NCBI GenBank assembly: GCA_937991535.1
Contig: CALKHN010000078.1
Coordinates: 22,013 to 86,012, forward strand
Direction of reading: 5' to 3'
Source of the DNA: an uncultured Sphingobacteriales bacterium
Lineage (GTDB): Bacteria; Bacteroidota; Bacteroidia; Chitinophagales; Chitinophagaceae
DNA length: 64,000 bases
Shown here piece after piece: positions 52,808-60,365 of this stretch; the first letter of the stretch is position 1, and every line of letters begins with the position of its first letter. The translations under genes were made by a program, and so were the position numbers. The notes under the pieces were generated by a model, which was not told the DNA's origin, searched no databases, and saw only the letters and a program-made list of their open reading frames with translations.

Positions 52808-53626
52808 TTATCCACCCTCCGATTCCATTGCCTTCTTCACGCTTCCATATTTCACCAGCAGCGCTTTGGCCCTGTTATAATCTGTACCCGCCAATTTTTC
52901 CATCAGCATTTTAGCGCCCCTGTCTAATAACTTTTGATTGCTCAATTGCATGTTCACCATTTTATTATCTTCTACCCTGCCCAACTGAATCATAATGGCA
53001 GTGGAAATCATATTGAGCACCAGCTTTTGGGAAGTGCCGCTTTTCATGCGGGTGCTGCCCGTTACAAATTCCGGACCTACAGCCAGTTCAATGGGATAAT
53101 CGGCTTGCTTTGTTAAGGGTGATCCGGGATTGTTGGTTATGCAACCGGTAACAATTCCGTTTTCCCGGCATCTTTTTAATGCGGCTATCACATAAGGGGT
53201 GGTGCCACTCGCCGCTATGCCTATTACCACATCTTTATTGTTTACATGGTGTTTTTGCAGGTCTTCCCATCCCTGGGTAATGCTGTCTTCAGCAAATTCA
53301 ACGGGCTGTGTCATTGCTTTTTTACCGCCTGCAATAATGCCTATAACAAGGTTGGGGGATACCCCATACGTGGGCGGACATTCGCTGGCATCTACTATAG
53401 CCAACCTCCCGCTGGTACCGGCGCCAATATAAAATAACCTGCCGCCGGCCAGCATTTTGTCTACAGCAACTACCACTAACCTTTCAATTTGCGGAATCAT
53501 TTTTTCTATAGCATGGGGAACTGTTTTGTCTTCATTGTTGATATGTGTAAGTATTTCGGCAACAGACATATTTTCGAGGTGGCGGTAGGAGGAAGGCTGT
53601 TCAGTGATCTTTATAAAAGATGCCAT
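52808..53626 (-). CDS. murQ: N-acetylmuramic acid 6-phosphate etherase
   Basis: 272 residues. Splits MurNAc-6-phosphate into GlcNAc-6-phosphate and lactate in cell-wall recycling. SIS fold with GGRLFYIGAGTSGRLAIVDASECPPTYG, the family's central signature (catalytic acid and phosphate-binding Ser in this region), plus GIAASGTTPYV and VTGSTRMKSGTSQK. Starts 57 bases after the kinase gene, same strand, so they are likely cotranscribed. A related N-acetylglucosamine kinase regulator (GCKR) shares the fold but is eukaryotic. Confidence 0.94.
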   Translation of the reverse strand: MASFIKITEQPSSYRHLENMSVAEILTHINNEDKTVPHAIEKMIPQIERLVVVAVDKMLAGGRLFYIGAGTSGRLAIVDASECPPTYGVSPNLVIGIIAGGKKAMTQPVEFAEDSITQGWEDLQKHHVNNKDVVIGIAASGTTPYVIAALKRCRENGIVTGCITNNPGSPLTKQADYPIELAVGPEFVTGSTRMKSGTSQKLVLNMISTAIMIQLGRVEDNKMVNMQLSNQKLLDRGAKMLMEKLAGTDYNRAKALLVKYGSVKKAMESEGG

Positions 53627-53683
53627 AAGCAGTATTAATTCAATGGATGTATAGTGATCAAAATGTTTCGTTACACTTAACGG

Positions 53684-54529
53684 TTACTGATGATATACAG
53701 CAAGTCCTTCCATCGGGTTTTTTAAAATTTTTCCAATTGTAAATTCATATGACCGGCAAAGTTCTTTCAGCACGTCCTGAAAATAATACGCCACACCGCC
53801 AACAAAACTGACAGGTAAGGTCCAGCTTTCTCTGAATTTACAAATATGATGGAAGAAAAAATCATTTAGTGCATCCTCAATGATATTTTCAATCATATAA
53901 TGCCCACGGTTTTCAGATAAAAAAGGAGTAAAAGATGCCAGGTAGCGGTTAGCCAGTGGCTTTTTGTATACATTTTCCAGGATCTCTGTTTTGCTTGTTT
54001 TGTATTTGGCGTTAAAGCGCCCTGTCAGCTCCACATCGAAAGTGTTATATAAATAATATTGCAGCACTTTTTTACCGAGATAGGCGCCGCTACCCTCATC
54101 GCCCAGTACATAACCCAGTCCGGGTTTATTCACCACTATTTTTTTCCCATTGTAATAGCAGGAACTGGATCCGGTTCCCAGAATACACGCAACACCTTTA
54201 TCATTGGCATACAATGCCCTGGCTGCTGCCATCACATCATGGGTAACTTCAACGCTGGTTAATTCTTTAAAAATATTTTTTATGGATCGTTTTACAATCT
54301 GGTTGTTGTTGGGGTTAATACATCCTGTTCCATAATAGTATACTTCATCTACTTTTATGCCTTTAAGGGAAGGCAGCAATTCCTTTTCCAGTATGCTGGT
54401 TATTTGAGCAGTATCAAAAAAATAGGGACTGATTCCCTGGGTAAAAACTGTCTTTTTCTTTTTTCCCTGCAATAAACACCATTCGGCTTTGGTTGCCCCG
54501 CTATCGGCTATCAATTTTACGGATGACAT
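53684..54529 (-). CDS. BadF/BadG-family (N-acetylglucosamine/MurNAc-like) sugar kinase
   Basis: 281 residues with actin-like ATPase motifs: phosphate-1 loop IADSGATKAEWCL at the N-terminus, connect/phosphate-2 ILGTGSSSCYY and VLGDEGSGAYLG, and FVGGVAYYF. These are standard in GlcNAc kinases. Next to murQ the probable substrate is MurNAc or GlcNAc, which would make a two-gene kinase-etherase recycling route where the usual AnmK or PTS is absent. The specificity is inferred. Confidence 0.82.
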   Translation of the reverse strand: MSSVKLIADSGATKAEWCLLQGKKKKTVFTQGISPYFFDTAQITSILEKELLPSLKGIKVDEVYYYGTGCINPNNNQIVKRSIKNIFKELTSVEVTHDVMAAARALYANDKGVACILGTGSSSCYYNGKKIVVNKPGLGYVLGDEGSGAYLGKKVLQYYLYNTFDVELTGRFNAKYKTSKTEILENVYKKPLANRYLASFTPFLSENRGHYMIENIIEDALNDFFFHHICKFRESWTLPVSFVGGVAYYFQDVLKELCRSYEFTIGKILKNPMEGLAVYHQ

Positions 54530-54564
54530 CTTTAATTGAACTTATTTCGTGAAATTCGTGCTCT

Positions 54565-54572
54565 CAAAGATA
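54565..54572 (-). promoter_or_regulatory. Bacteroidota -7 element (TATCTTTG) of the kinase-murQ operon
   Basis: A perfect TAnnTTTG on the minus strand, 35 bases upstream of the kinase ATG, in the 61-base divergent gap to the S41 protease gene. The -33 region is poor. Confidence 0.5.
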
Positions 54573-54590
54573 ATATACAAATACAGACCG

Positions 54591-56183
54591 ATGGGTAATA
54601 ATAAATTAAAGCTCTGGCTCCCGCTTATCTTTTCCATAGTAATGATTGGAGGTATGTTTCTGGGATATAAGATGAAAGAAAAAATGCCGGTTACAGCGCG
54701 CTTTTTTTCCACGGAGCGAAAAGGAATAGTTCAGGAGGTGCTTGATCTTATCTCAGAAAGATATGTTGATCCTATTCAAACGGATACCCTTGCCGATGCT
54801 GCAATTGAAGAAATGCTGAGCCACCTGGATCCTCATTCCATCTTTATTCCATCCACCGATTTGCAGCAGGTAAATGAAGATCTTGCAGGGAAATTCGAAG
54901 GTATTGGTATTGAGTTCAATATTTTTAACGATACCATCCATGTACTGAGTGTACTTAAAGGCGGTCCTTCGGAGAATGCCGGTTTACAGCCTGGTGATAA
55001 ATTTTTAAAAATAGGCGATTCAACCGTAGCAGGAAACAATACCGGTGCCAATGAAGTAAAGCAACTGCTCCGTGGCTTACATGGTTCAAAAGTGCAGGTT
55101 ACGCTTCTTCGCGGTAAGCAAATAAAGCAGTTCACCATTACCAGGGGTATTATTCCGCTCTATTCGCTAGACGCAGGTTATATGATTGCTCCTGCAACGG
55201 GTTATATCCGACTCAATAAATTTTCTGAAACCACGTATGAAGAATTTATGGAAGCCATGCAAAAGTTAAAAGAAGATGGTGTACAGCAATTGATACTGGA
55301 TCTGCGGGGCAATGGAGGTGGTATTTTGCAGGAGTCTGTAGAAATTGCCGATGAGTTTTTAGATGGTAATAAGCTCATCGTTTATACACAGGGAGATCAC
55401 ATTAAAAAGCAGGAATTCAGGGCAAGACGGGAAGGGATTTTTGAAAAGGGGAAATTAATAGTACTGATAGATGAAGGATCTGCTTCTGCAAGTGAAGTGC
55501 TTACCGGCGCTTTACAGGACTGGGACAGAGCCGAGGTAATTGGCAGAAGAAGTTTTGGAAAAGGGCTGGTGCAGGAACAATACAATCTGAGCGATGGTTC
55601 TGCTTTACGTTTAACCATTGCCCGTTATTACACTCCGCTGGGGCGTTCCATTCAAAAGCCATACGATAAGGGTATTGAAAGTTATAATGAAGAATTATAC
55701 GACCGGTACCATAATGGCGCACTGATCAATGCCGACAGCAATAAAATGGCTACGGGCGAGCCGTATCATACACCAAAGGGCAAATTGGTGTATGGCGGCG
55801 GCGGTATAACGCCGGATGTTTTTGTTGCTATGGATACAACGGGCATTAGCAATAAAGTAGCTCAATTGTATACTAAAAACACTATTGGAAATTTTGTATA
55901 CCGGTATTATGTAGATCATATTGATCATTTTAAATCGTTTGCAAATCCTGCTGATTTCGAAAAGGGGTTTGATATAGATAACAAGGTTTGGGACGCATTT
56001 GCCGCGTTTGCATTACAAGACAGTATTAAAATAAATAATATGCCTGCATCAGATAAGCAATTTATATCAGGCAGGCTGAAAAGCCTGTTTGCCCGCCAGC
56101 AATGGCGTAATGAAGGATTTTATGAGGTAAACAATGCAAAAGATCCTATGGTCATAAAAGCGCTGGAAGAATTAGGGGAATGA
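54591..56183 (+). CDS. S41-family C-terminal processing peptidase (PDZ)
   Basis: 530 residues from the ATG at 54591. A GTG at 54549 is possible but adds a segment ahead of the membrane anchor. One N-terminal hydrophobic segment (LWLPLIFSIVMIGGMFLGY) places it in the periplasm. The N-terminal helical region (ISERYVDPI) is followed by a PDZ domain (~75-160, GIGIEFNIFNDTIHV, GLQPGDKFLKIG) and the Ser/Lys dyad protease: GSASASEVLTGALQ with the nucleophile S, and FGKGLVQE with the lysine. Cuts C-termini of misfolded or precursor proteins. Stands on its own. Confidence 0.93.
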   Translation: MGNNKLKLWLPLIFSIVMIGGMFLGYKMKEKMPVTARFFSTERKGIVQEVLDLISERYVDPIQTDTLADAAIEEMLSHLDPHSIFIPSTDLQQVNEDLAGKFEGIGIEFNIFNDTIHVLSVLKGGPSENAGLQPGDKFLKIGDSTVAGNNTGANEVKQLLRGLHGSKVQVTLLRGKQIKQFTITRGIIPLYSLDAGYMIAPATGYIRLNKFSETTYEEFMEAMQKLKEDGVQQLILDLRGNGGGILQESVEIADEFLDGNKLIVYTQGDHIKKQEFRARREGIFEKGKLIVLIDEGSASASEVLTGALQDWDRAEVIGRRSFGKGLVQEQYNLSDGSALRLTIARYYTPLGRSIQKPYDKGIESYNEELYDRYHNGALINADSNKMATGEPYHTPKGKLVYGGGGITPDVFVAMDTTGISNKVAQLYTKNTIGNFVYRYYVDHIDHFKSFANPADFEKGFDIDNKVWDAFAAFALQDSIKINNMPASDKQFISGRLKSLFARQQWRNEGFYEVNNAKDPMVIKALEELGE

Positions 56184-56397
56184 GGATGCGGGATGCAGGG
56201 GGCAAGTTACAGGTTTCAGGGGTCAGGTCTCATATCCGGATTTGAAATTTAATATTTGAAATTTATCCGCCCCGGCGAACAGGCCTGCCTGCCGGTAGGC
56301 AAGTTTGATTCTTGTCATTTGGCTTCCTGATGTTTTGCGTTTAGATGCGGTATGACCCTCCTTCATTGGATGCCGACCGCATCTTCGGATTTAATTT
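56184..56397. repeat. Intergenic word repeats and CCTGCCTGCC/GGTAGGCAAG palindrome
   Basis: Contains GGATGCGGGATGCAGGG-GCAAGTTACAGGTTTCAGG (reverse sense of the words at 2308-2368), TTTGAAATTTAATATTTGAAATTT at 56240-56264, a CCTGCCTGCC/GGTAGGCAAG palindrome near 56284-56303 of the R1 hairpin type, and the third copy of the 30-base motif at 56352-56380. Confidence 0.5.
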
Positions 56398-56405
56398 TAC
56401 CTTTA
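56398..56405 (+). promoter_or_regulatory. -7-like element (TACCTTTA) of the cystathionine beta-synthase gene
   Basis: One mismatch to TAnnTTTG, 21 bases upstream of the ATG at 56426. It makes an in-frame ATG at 56345 unlikely as the start. Confidence 0.4.
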
Positions 56406-56425
56406 CGGCAACAGAAAACTACCGC

Positions 56426-57787
56426 ATGGATATTAAAAACAACATACTCGAAACCATTGGCAATACGCCTTTGGTAAGATTAAATAAAATAACAAAGGAA
56501 CTACCCTGTACAGTAGCTGCAAAAGTGGATTATTTTAATCCAGGCAATTCTATAAAAGACCGGATGGCACTGAAGATGATTGAGGTGGCGGAAAAGGAGG
56601 GCAAATTAAAACCCGGCGGCACCATCATTGAATGTACCTCCGGTAATACGGGTATGGGCCTTGCTTTAGTAGCGAGTGTAAAAGGATACAAATGTATATT
56701 CACTTCAACCGATAAACAATCCAAAGAAAAATTTGATATACTCAAAGCTGTTGGAGCCGAAGTAATCGTTTGTCCTACTAACGTTGAACCGGATGATCCG
56801 AAAAGCTATTATTCTGTTGCCAAAAGATTAGCAAAGGAAATTCCGGACTCTTTTTTGTGCAATCAGTACGATAATCCTGCCAATCGAATTGCGCATTATG
56901 AAACTACCGGCCCGGAAATATGGCAACAAACGGATGGTAAAATTACCCACCTGGTTAGCACCGCCGGTACAGGAGGAACAGTTACAGGAACAGCGATGTA
57001 CCTGAAAGAGAAAAATCCGGCAATTAAGATCTGGGCAGTTGACGCCTATGGCTCACTGCTTACAAAATACTTTCGTACCGGAGAGATTGATATGAATGAA
57101 GTACACCCCTATATATCAGAAGGCTTTGGTGAAGATTTTGTGCCTGAAAATTTTGATATGCGGGTAATTGATCATTTTGAACAGGTTACCGATAAAGACG
57201 GAGCCTTAATGGCCAGACGCCTTGCTAAAGAAGAAGGTCTTTTTTGTGGTTATAGTGCGGGTAGCTGCCTGCAGGGCTTGATGCAGTTAAAACATCTTTT
57301 AAAAAAAGACGACCTGGTAGTGTGCATATTTCACGACCATGGCAGCAGGTATGTAGGAAAGGTTTATAATGACCAATGGATGATGGAAAGAGGCTTTCTT
57401 GAAATTAAAACCTTTAAAGATGTTATAAGTGGAAAGGGCAGTAAGCCCATTGTAACGGTTAAACCCAACCAAAAAGTAGCGGAAGTATTTGAACTGATGA
57501 AAAAATATGATATTGAAAATATACCGGTAATGAAAAATGGATCTCTTGAGGGCTCCGTATCTGAAAGTGGTTTATTCAGTAAAATGTTTGCTTCCCCTGA
57601 TATTAAAAACCAGGAGGTAAGCAGGGTGATGGAGCCGGCATATCCCATAGTAGCGTATGATACACCTGTTGAAAGATTGGGTAAACTGATTAATAAAGAC
57701 AATGGAGCTATATTAAGCAGGGATGAGGCTGGCGATTTACACATTATAACCAAATACGATATAATACAATCGCTTACAAGAGGGTGA
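56426..57787 (+). CDS. Cystathionine beta-synthase with CBS domain pair
   Basis: 453 residues from 56426. PLP-dependent condensation of homocysteine with serine (reverse transsulfuration). MDIKNNILETIGNTPLVRLN start, Schiff-base K44 in NSIKDRMAL, ECTSGNTGMGLA and STAGTGGTVTGTA. The C-terminal ~120 residues are a Bateman module: PIVTVKPNQKVAEVFELM and VMEPAYPIVAYDTPVERLG. The N-terminal heme domain of mammalian CBS is absent. O-acetylserine sulfhydrylase (CysK) is the main alternative, but this length and the two CBS domains argue for CBS. It complements metZ at 4.6 kb. Confidence 0.9.
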   Translation: MDIKNNILETIGNTPLVRLNKITKELPCTVAAKVDYFNPGNSIKDRMALKMIEVAEKEGKLKPGGTIIECTSGNTGMGLALVASVKGYKCIFTSTDKQSKEKFDILKAVGAEVIVCPTNVEPDDPKSYYSVAKRLAKEIPDSFLCNQYDNPANRIAHYETTGPEIWQQTDGKITHLVSTAGTGGTVTGTAMYLKEKNPAIKIWAVDAYGSLLTKYFRTGEIDMNEVHPYISEGFGEDFVPENFDMRVIDHFEQVTDKDGALMARRLAKEEGLFCGYSAGSCLQGLMQLKHLLKKDDLVVCIFHDHGSRYVGKVYNDQWMMERGFLEIKTFKDVISGKGSKPIVTVKPNQKVAEVFELMKKYDIENIPVMKNGSLEGSVSESGLFSKMFASPDIKNQEVSRVMEPAYPIVAYDTPVERLGKLINKDNGAILSRDEAGDLHIITKYDIIQSLTRG

Positions 57788-58010
57788 GTTTGAGCCCTTG
57801 TTACGGCTCACCTGCAGGTAGGCTCAAATGCAGTGCCCCAGTGTATTTTATAACTTTAATCCTTCACCTTTAACCGCAATTTGGTAATTATACGTGTACG
57901 GAAATTAGTATATGCCCTATAAATATTTGGCGGGTTTACGTATCAAATCCGTAAAAAACATAACTTAAAAAATGGGGAAAAGCGCTCTTGCAAGGTGGAT
58001 AACTGGTTAG
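57788..58010. other. Intergenic, no gene seen
   Basis: 223 bases after the CBS gene. A short CCTGCAGG palindrome lies near 57812. Otherwise only AT-rich sequence leading to the promoter at 57988-58018. Confidence 0.4.
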
Positions 58011-58018
58011 TATTTTTG
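57988..58018 (+). promoter_or_regulatory. Bacteroidota promoter (TTG-N20-TATTTTTG) upstream of a non-coding unit
   Basis: TTG at 57988-57990 and a perfect TAnnTTTG (TATTTTTG) at 58011-58018, spaced by 20 bases. No ORF on the plus strand begins in the next 400 bases. A strong terminator ends the unit at 58442. Confidence 0.6.
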
Positions 58019-58024
58019 TTTGGA

Positions 58025-58442
58025 AGTTGATTGATGAGGAAGTTACGCCTCAACCGTCCAAAAATCCTGAAAACCGTCTTAAAAAAAATTGAATTCCAAA
58101 TCCTTTGAAAAGGCTAGGATAAAATCCAATATCAATCAACTTTATTTACCATTAAATCCATTATTGAATAAGAACCCAATACCAAAGAGAAAACCAAAAA
58201 CCATTATCCGAAGAGAAAAAATTCCAGTTTCCTAAAACCGAAAGACCTTTAACAAAATCCAATTTCCGCAACCTGAAAAACCGCCCCGAATCAAATCCAA
58301 TATCACAAACCCGAAAACCACAACCTTGGACAACGAAACTGAAATGATTATTACTGTTGAACCAAAGTCCAATCCTGCGAAGCCCATCTAATCTTAGTAG
58401 GCTCGAAAAAGATTCCTCCACCCGTTTCGGGTGGAGGTTTTT
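58025..58442 (+). ncRNA. Candidate ~420-nt non-coding RNA with repeated AAATCC
   Basis: The segment runs from just after a good promoter to a strong intrinsic terminator, without a plausible ORF on the plus strand. It is strikingly poor in G on this strand from 58081 to 58340. The hexamer AAATCC occurs six times (58062, 58098, 58122, 58154, 58255, 58293), and AAAACCG words three times. The 5' end can form TGAGG/CCTCA (about 58034-58051). A second hairpin AGCC-CTAA/TTAG-GGCT lies at 58380-58402 before the terminator. It does not match RNase P, tmRNA, 6S or SRP RNA signatures that I know. Repeated short motifs in an unstructured middle resemble sponge RNAs that bind a protein many times. That function is speculative. 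Confidence 0.5.
58415..58442 (+). terminator. Strong intrinsic terminator of the candidate ncRNA
   Basis: CCTCCACCCG and CGGGTGGAGG form a perfect 10-bp stem around TTT (58415-58437), followed immediately by TTTTT. It ends transcription coming from 58025 and lies 91 bases upstream of the ABC transporter start. Confidence 0.88.
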
Positions 58443-58533
58443 GTTTTCCAGCCATCCTGTCATAAAAGTGAAATTTGTACATAATTTGCTGCAATACCTC
58501 TTTCCTGGTCATAATCTCTTATTACTTTTAAGC

Positions 58534-60336
58534 ATGAAAATTCTTATCACCTATTTGAGGCCATTCAAATGGCTGGTATTGCTGGTATTGGTATTGGCTG
58601 CTATGAATATAGGTTTTTCCTTATTTGATCCCATCATTTTTGGTAACCTGGTGAACCTGGCAAATGACTATGCCAAAAATCCAACAGGTTATTCAACTTC
58701 GGATTTTTTTACGAAACCCTATAATAGTGTACTGTGGCTACTGCTTGCTTCCATAGGTGTAGCCATGGTAAGCCGGATAGCAAAAAACTTTCAGGATTAT
58801 TTTTTGAATGTTGTTATCCAGAAATTCGGAGCAAAGGTATTTACAGAAGGGCTGCAACACGCCATGAAGCTTCCCTACCAGGAATTCGAAGACCAGCGCA
58901 GTGGCGAAACCCTTAGCATTTTGCAAAAAGTAAGAACAGACACTGAAAAATTCATGTCGTACTTCGTAAACGTGCTTTTTACTGTAATAATAGGTATAGC
59001 TTTCGTAGGCGCCTTCGCATTTAGCATTCATTGGTCATTGCCTCCCATTTATTTTGGCGGAATATTTTTGCTGGTTATCATTACCAATCTCCTCAGCAAA
59101 AAAGTAAAAATAATTCAAAAAAACATTGTTGCCCAAACCACCGCTCTTGCCGGAGCTACCACAGAGTCGCTGCGCAATATCGAACTGGTAAAGAGCCTTG
59201 GACTTACGCACCAGGAAGTAAGCCGTTTAAACACAAATACCTATAAAATACTGGGACTTGAGATCACTAAAGTTAAGCGCATCCGCAGCATCAGTTTCAT
59301 ACAGGGAACATTTGTAAACACATTACGCCAGGTAATTTTGTTCATGCTCCTGTGGTTGATATTTAAAGACAGAATGAATGCCGGTCAGTTGGTAACTATG
59401 CAGATTTTTTCTTTTTTTGTTTTTGGACCTTTGCAGGAAATAGGAAATATTATTCTTTCCTATCGCGAGGCGGAAGCTTCACTCATTAACTTTAGAGCAT
59501 TGATGCAGAAAAAGCCCGAACCGCAGCCGGACAATCCCTTACACCTGGGCGAAATCAATACACTCGAATTCAGAAACGTTGCCTTTAAGCACCAAACCGC
59601 CCAGCAAAACGCCATTGACAAAATTAGCTTTAATGTACGAAGGGGTGAAACCATCGCCTTTGTAGGTCCTTCAGGCGCCGGAAAATCTACGCTCATGAAA
59701 TTATTAGTTGGGCTGTACCGGCCAAAGGAAGGCAAAATATTATACAACGATATAGATGAAAGCTCTATTAATTATGAAGACATGCGCAACCAGATTGGTT
59801 TTGTTACACAAGACACCCAGTTGTTTGCAGGCACTATTAAAGAGAACCTGTTGTTTGTAAATCCGATTGCCAGTGAGCACGATCTTTTAGATGCATTAAA
59901 CAAAGCGTCCTGCGGCAATTTACTGAGCAGGGCCGAAAAAGGAATAGAAACAATGATAGGTGAAGGAGGATTAAAATTATCCGGAGGCGAAAAGCAGCGC
60001 TTGTCAATTGCCAGGGCTTTATTGCGTCATCCAAGGCTGCTTATTTTTGACGAAGCCACGTCTGCATTGGATTCGCTTACCGAAGAAGAAGTTACCGGTA
60101 CCATCAGGCAGGTTTCCTCACAGCGAAACCAGATCACCATACTCATCGCACATCGTCTTTCCACCATTATGCATGCAGACAGGATCTACGTCCTCGAAAA
60201 AGGCGAAATAGTGGAAAGAGGAACGCACCAATCTTTGGTAGAAGAAAAAGGCTTATACTATGCGATGTGGCGGCAACAAATTGGAGAAAGGAAAAAACCA
60301 GCCGCTTTAGAGGAGGCGCCTGCAGAACCTGTGTAG
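58534..60336 (+). CDS. ABC exporter, fused membrane and ATPase domains (MsbA-like)
   Basis: 600 residues from the ATG at 58534; MKILITYLRPFKWLVLLV opens the first transmembrane helix. A longer frame from 58357 would cross the terminator and is rejected. Six transmembrane segments up to ~310, then the nucleotide-binding domain from ~345: Walker A GPSGAGKST (~378-386), Q-loop GFVTQDTQLFAG, signature LSGGEKQR (~482), Walker B LLIFDEATSALD and H-loop IAHRLS. Half-transporters of this type act as dimers and export lipids, drugs or peptides. Substrate unknown. Confidence 0.9.
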   Translation: MKILITYLRPFKWLVLLVLVLAAMNIGFSLFDPIIFGNLVNLANDYAKNPTGYSTSDFFTKPYNSVLWLLLASIGVAMVSRIAKNFQDYFLNVVIQKFGAKVFTEGLQHAMKLPYQEFEDQRSGETLSILQKVRTDTEKFMSYFVNVLFTVIIGIAFVGAFAFSIHWSLPPIYFGGIFLLVIITNLLSKKVKIIQKNIVAQTTALAGATTESLRNIELVKSLGLTHQEVSRLNTNTYKILGLEITKVKRIRSISFIQGTFVNTLRQVILFMLLWLIFKDRMNAGQLVTMQIFSFFVFGPLQEIGNIILSYREAEASLINFRALMQKKPEPQPDNPLHLGEINTLEFRNVAFKHQTAQQNAIDKISFNVRRGETIAFVGPSGAGKSTLMKLLVGLYRPKEGKILYNDIDESSINYEDMRNQIGFVTQDTQLFAGTIKENLLFVNPIASEHDLLDALNKASCGNLLSRAEKGIETMIGEGGLKLSGGEKQRLSIARALLRHPRLLIFDEATSALDSLTEEEVTGTIRQVSSQRNQITILIAHRLSTIMHADRIYVLEKGEIVERGTHQSLVEEKGLYYAMWRQQIGERKKPAALEEAPAEPV

Positions 60337-60365
60337 AAAGCACCGGTTCTTTTAAAGGGTTAGCT

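Noticed and set aside
58025..58442. RNase P RNA, tmRNA, 6S RNA or SRP RNA
   Set aside because: None of their conserved core sequences or 3' ends could be found. Length alone was suggestive.
58161..58463. 100-residue open frame on the minus strand across the candidate ncRNA
   Set aside because: The residues (rich in F, W, G, S and R) just reflect the G-poor plus strand. It overlaps the terminator and there is no ribosome site or promoter.
58357..58533. N-terminal extension of the ABC transporter
   Set aside because: It would be translated across an intrinsic terminator. The ATG at 58534 begins directly at the first transmembrane helix as in the family.
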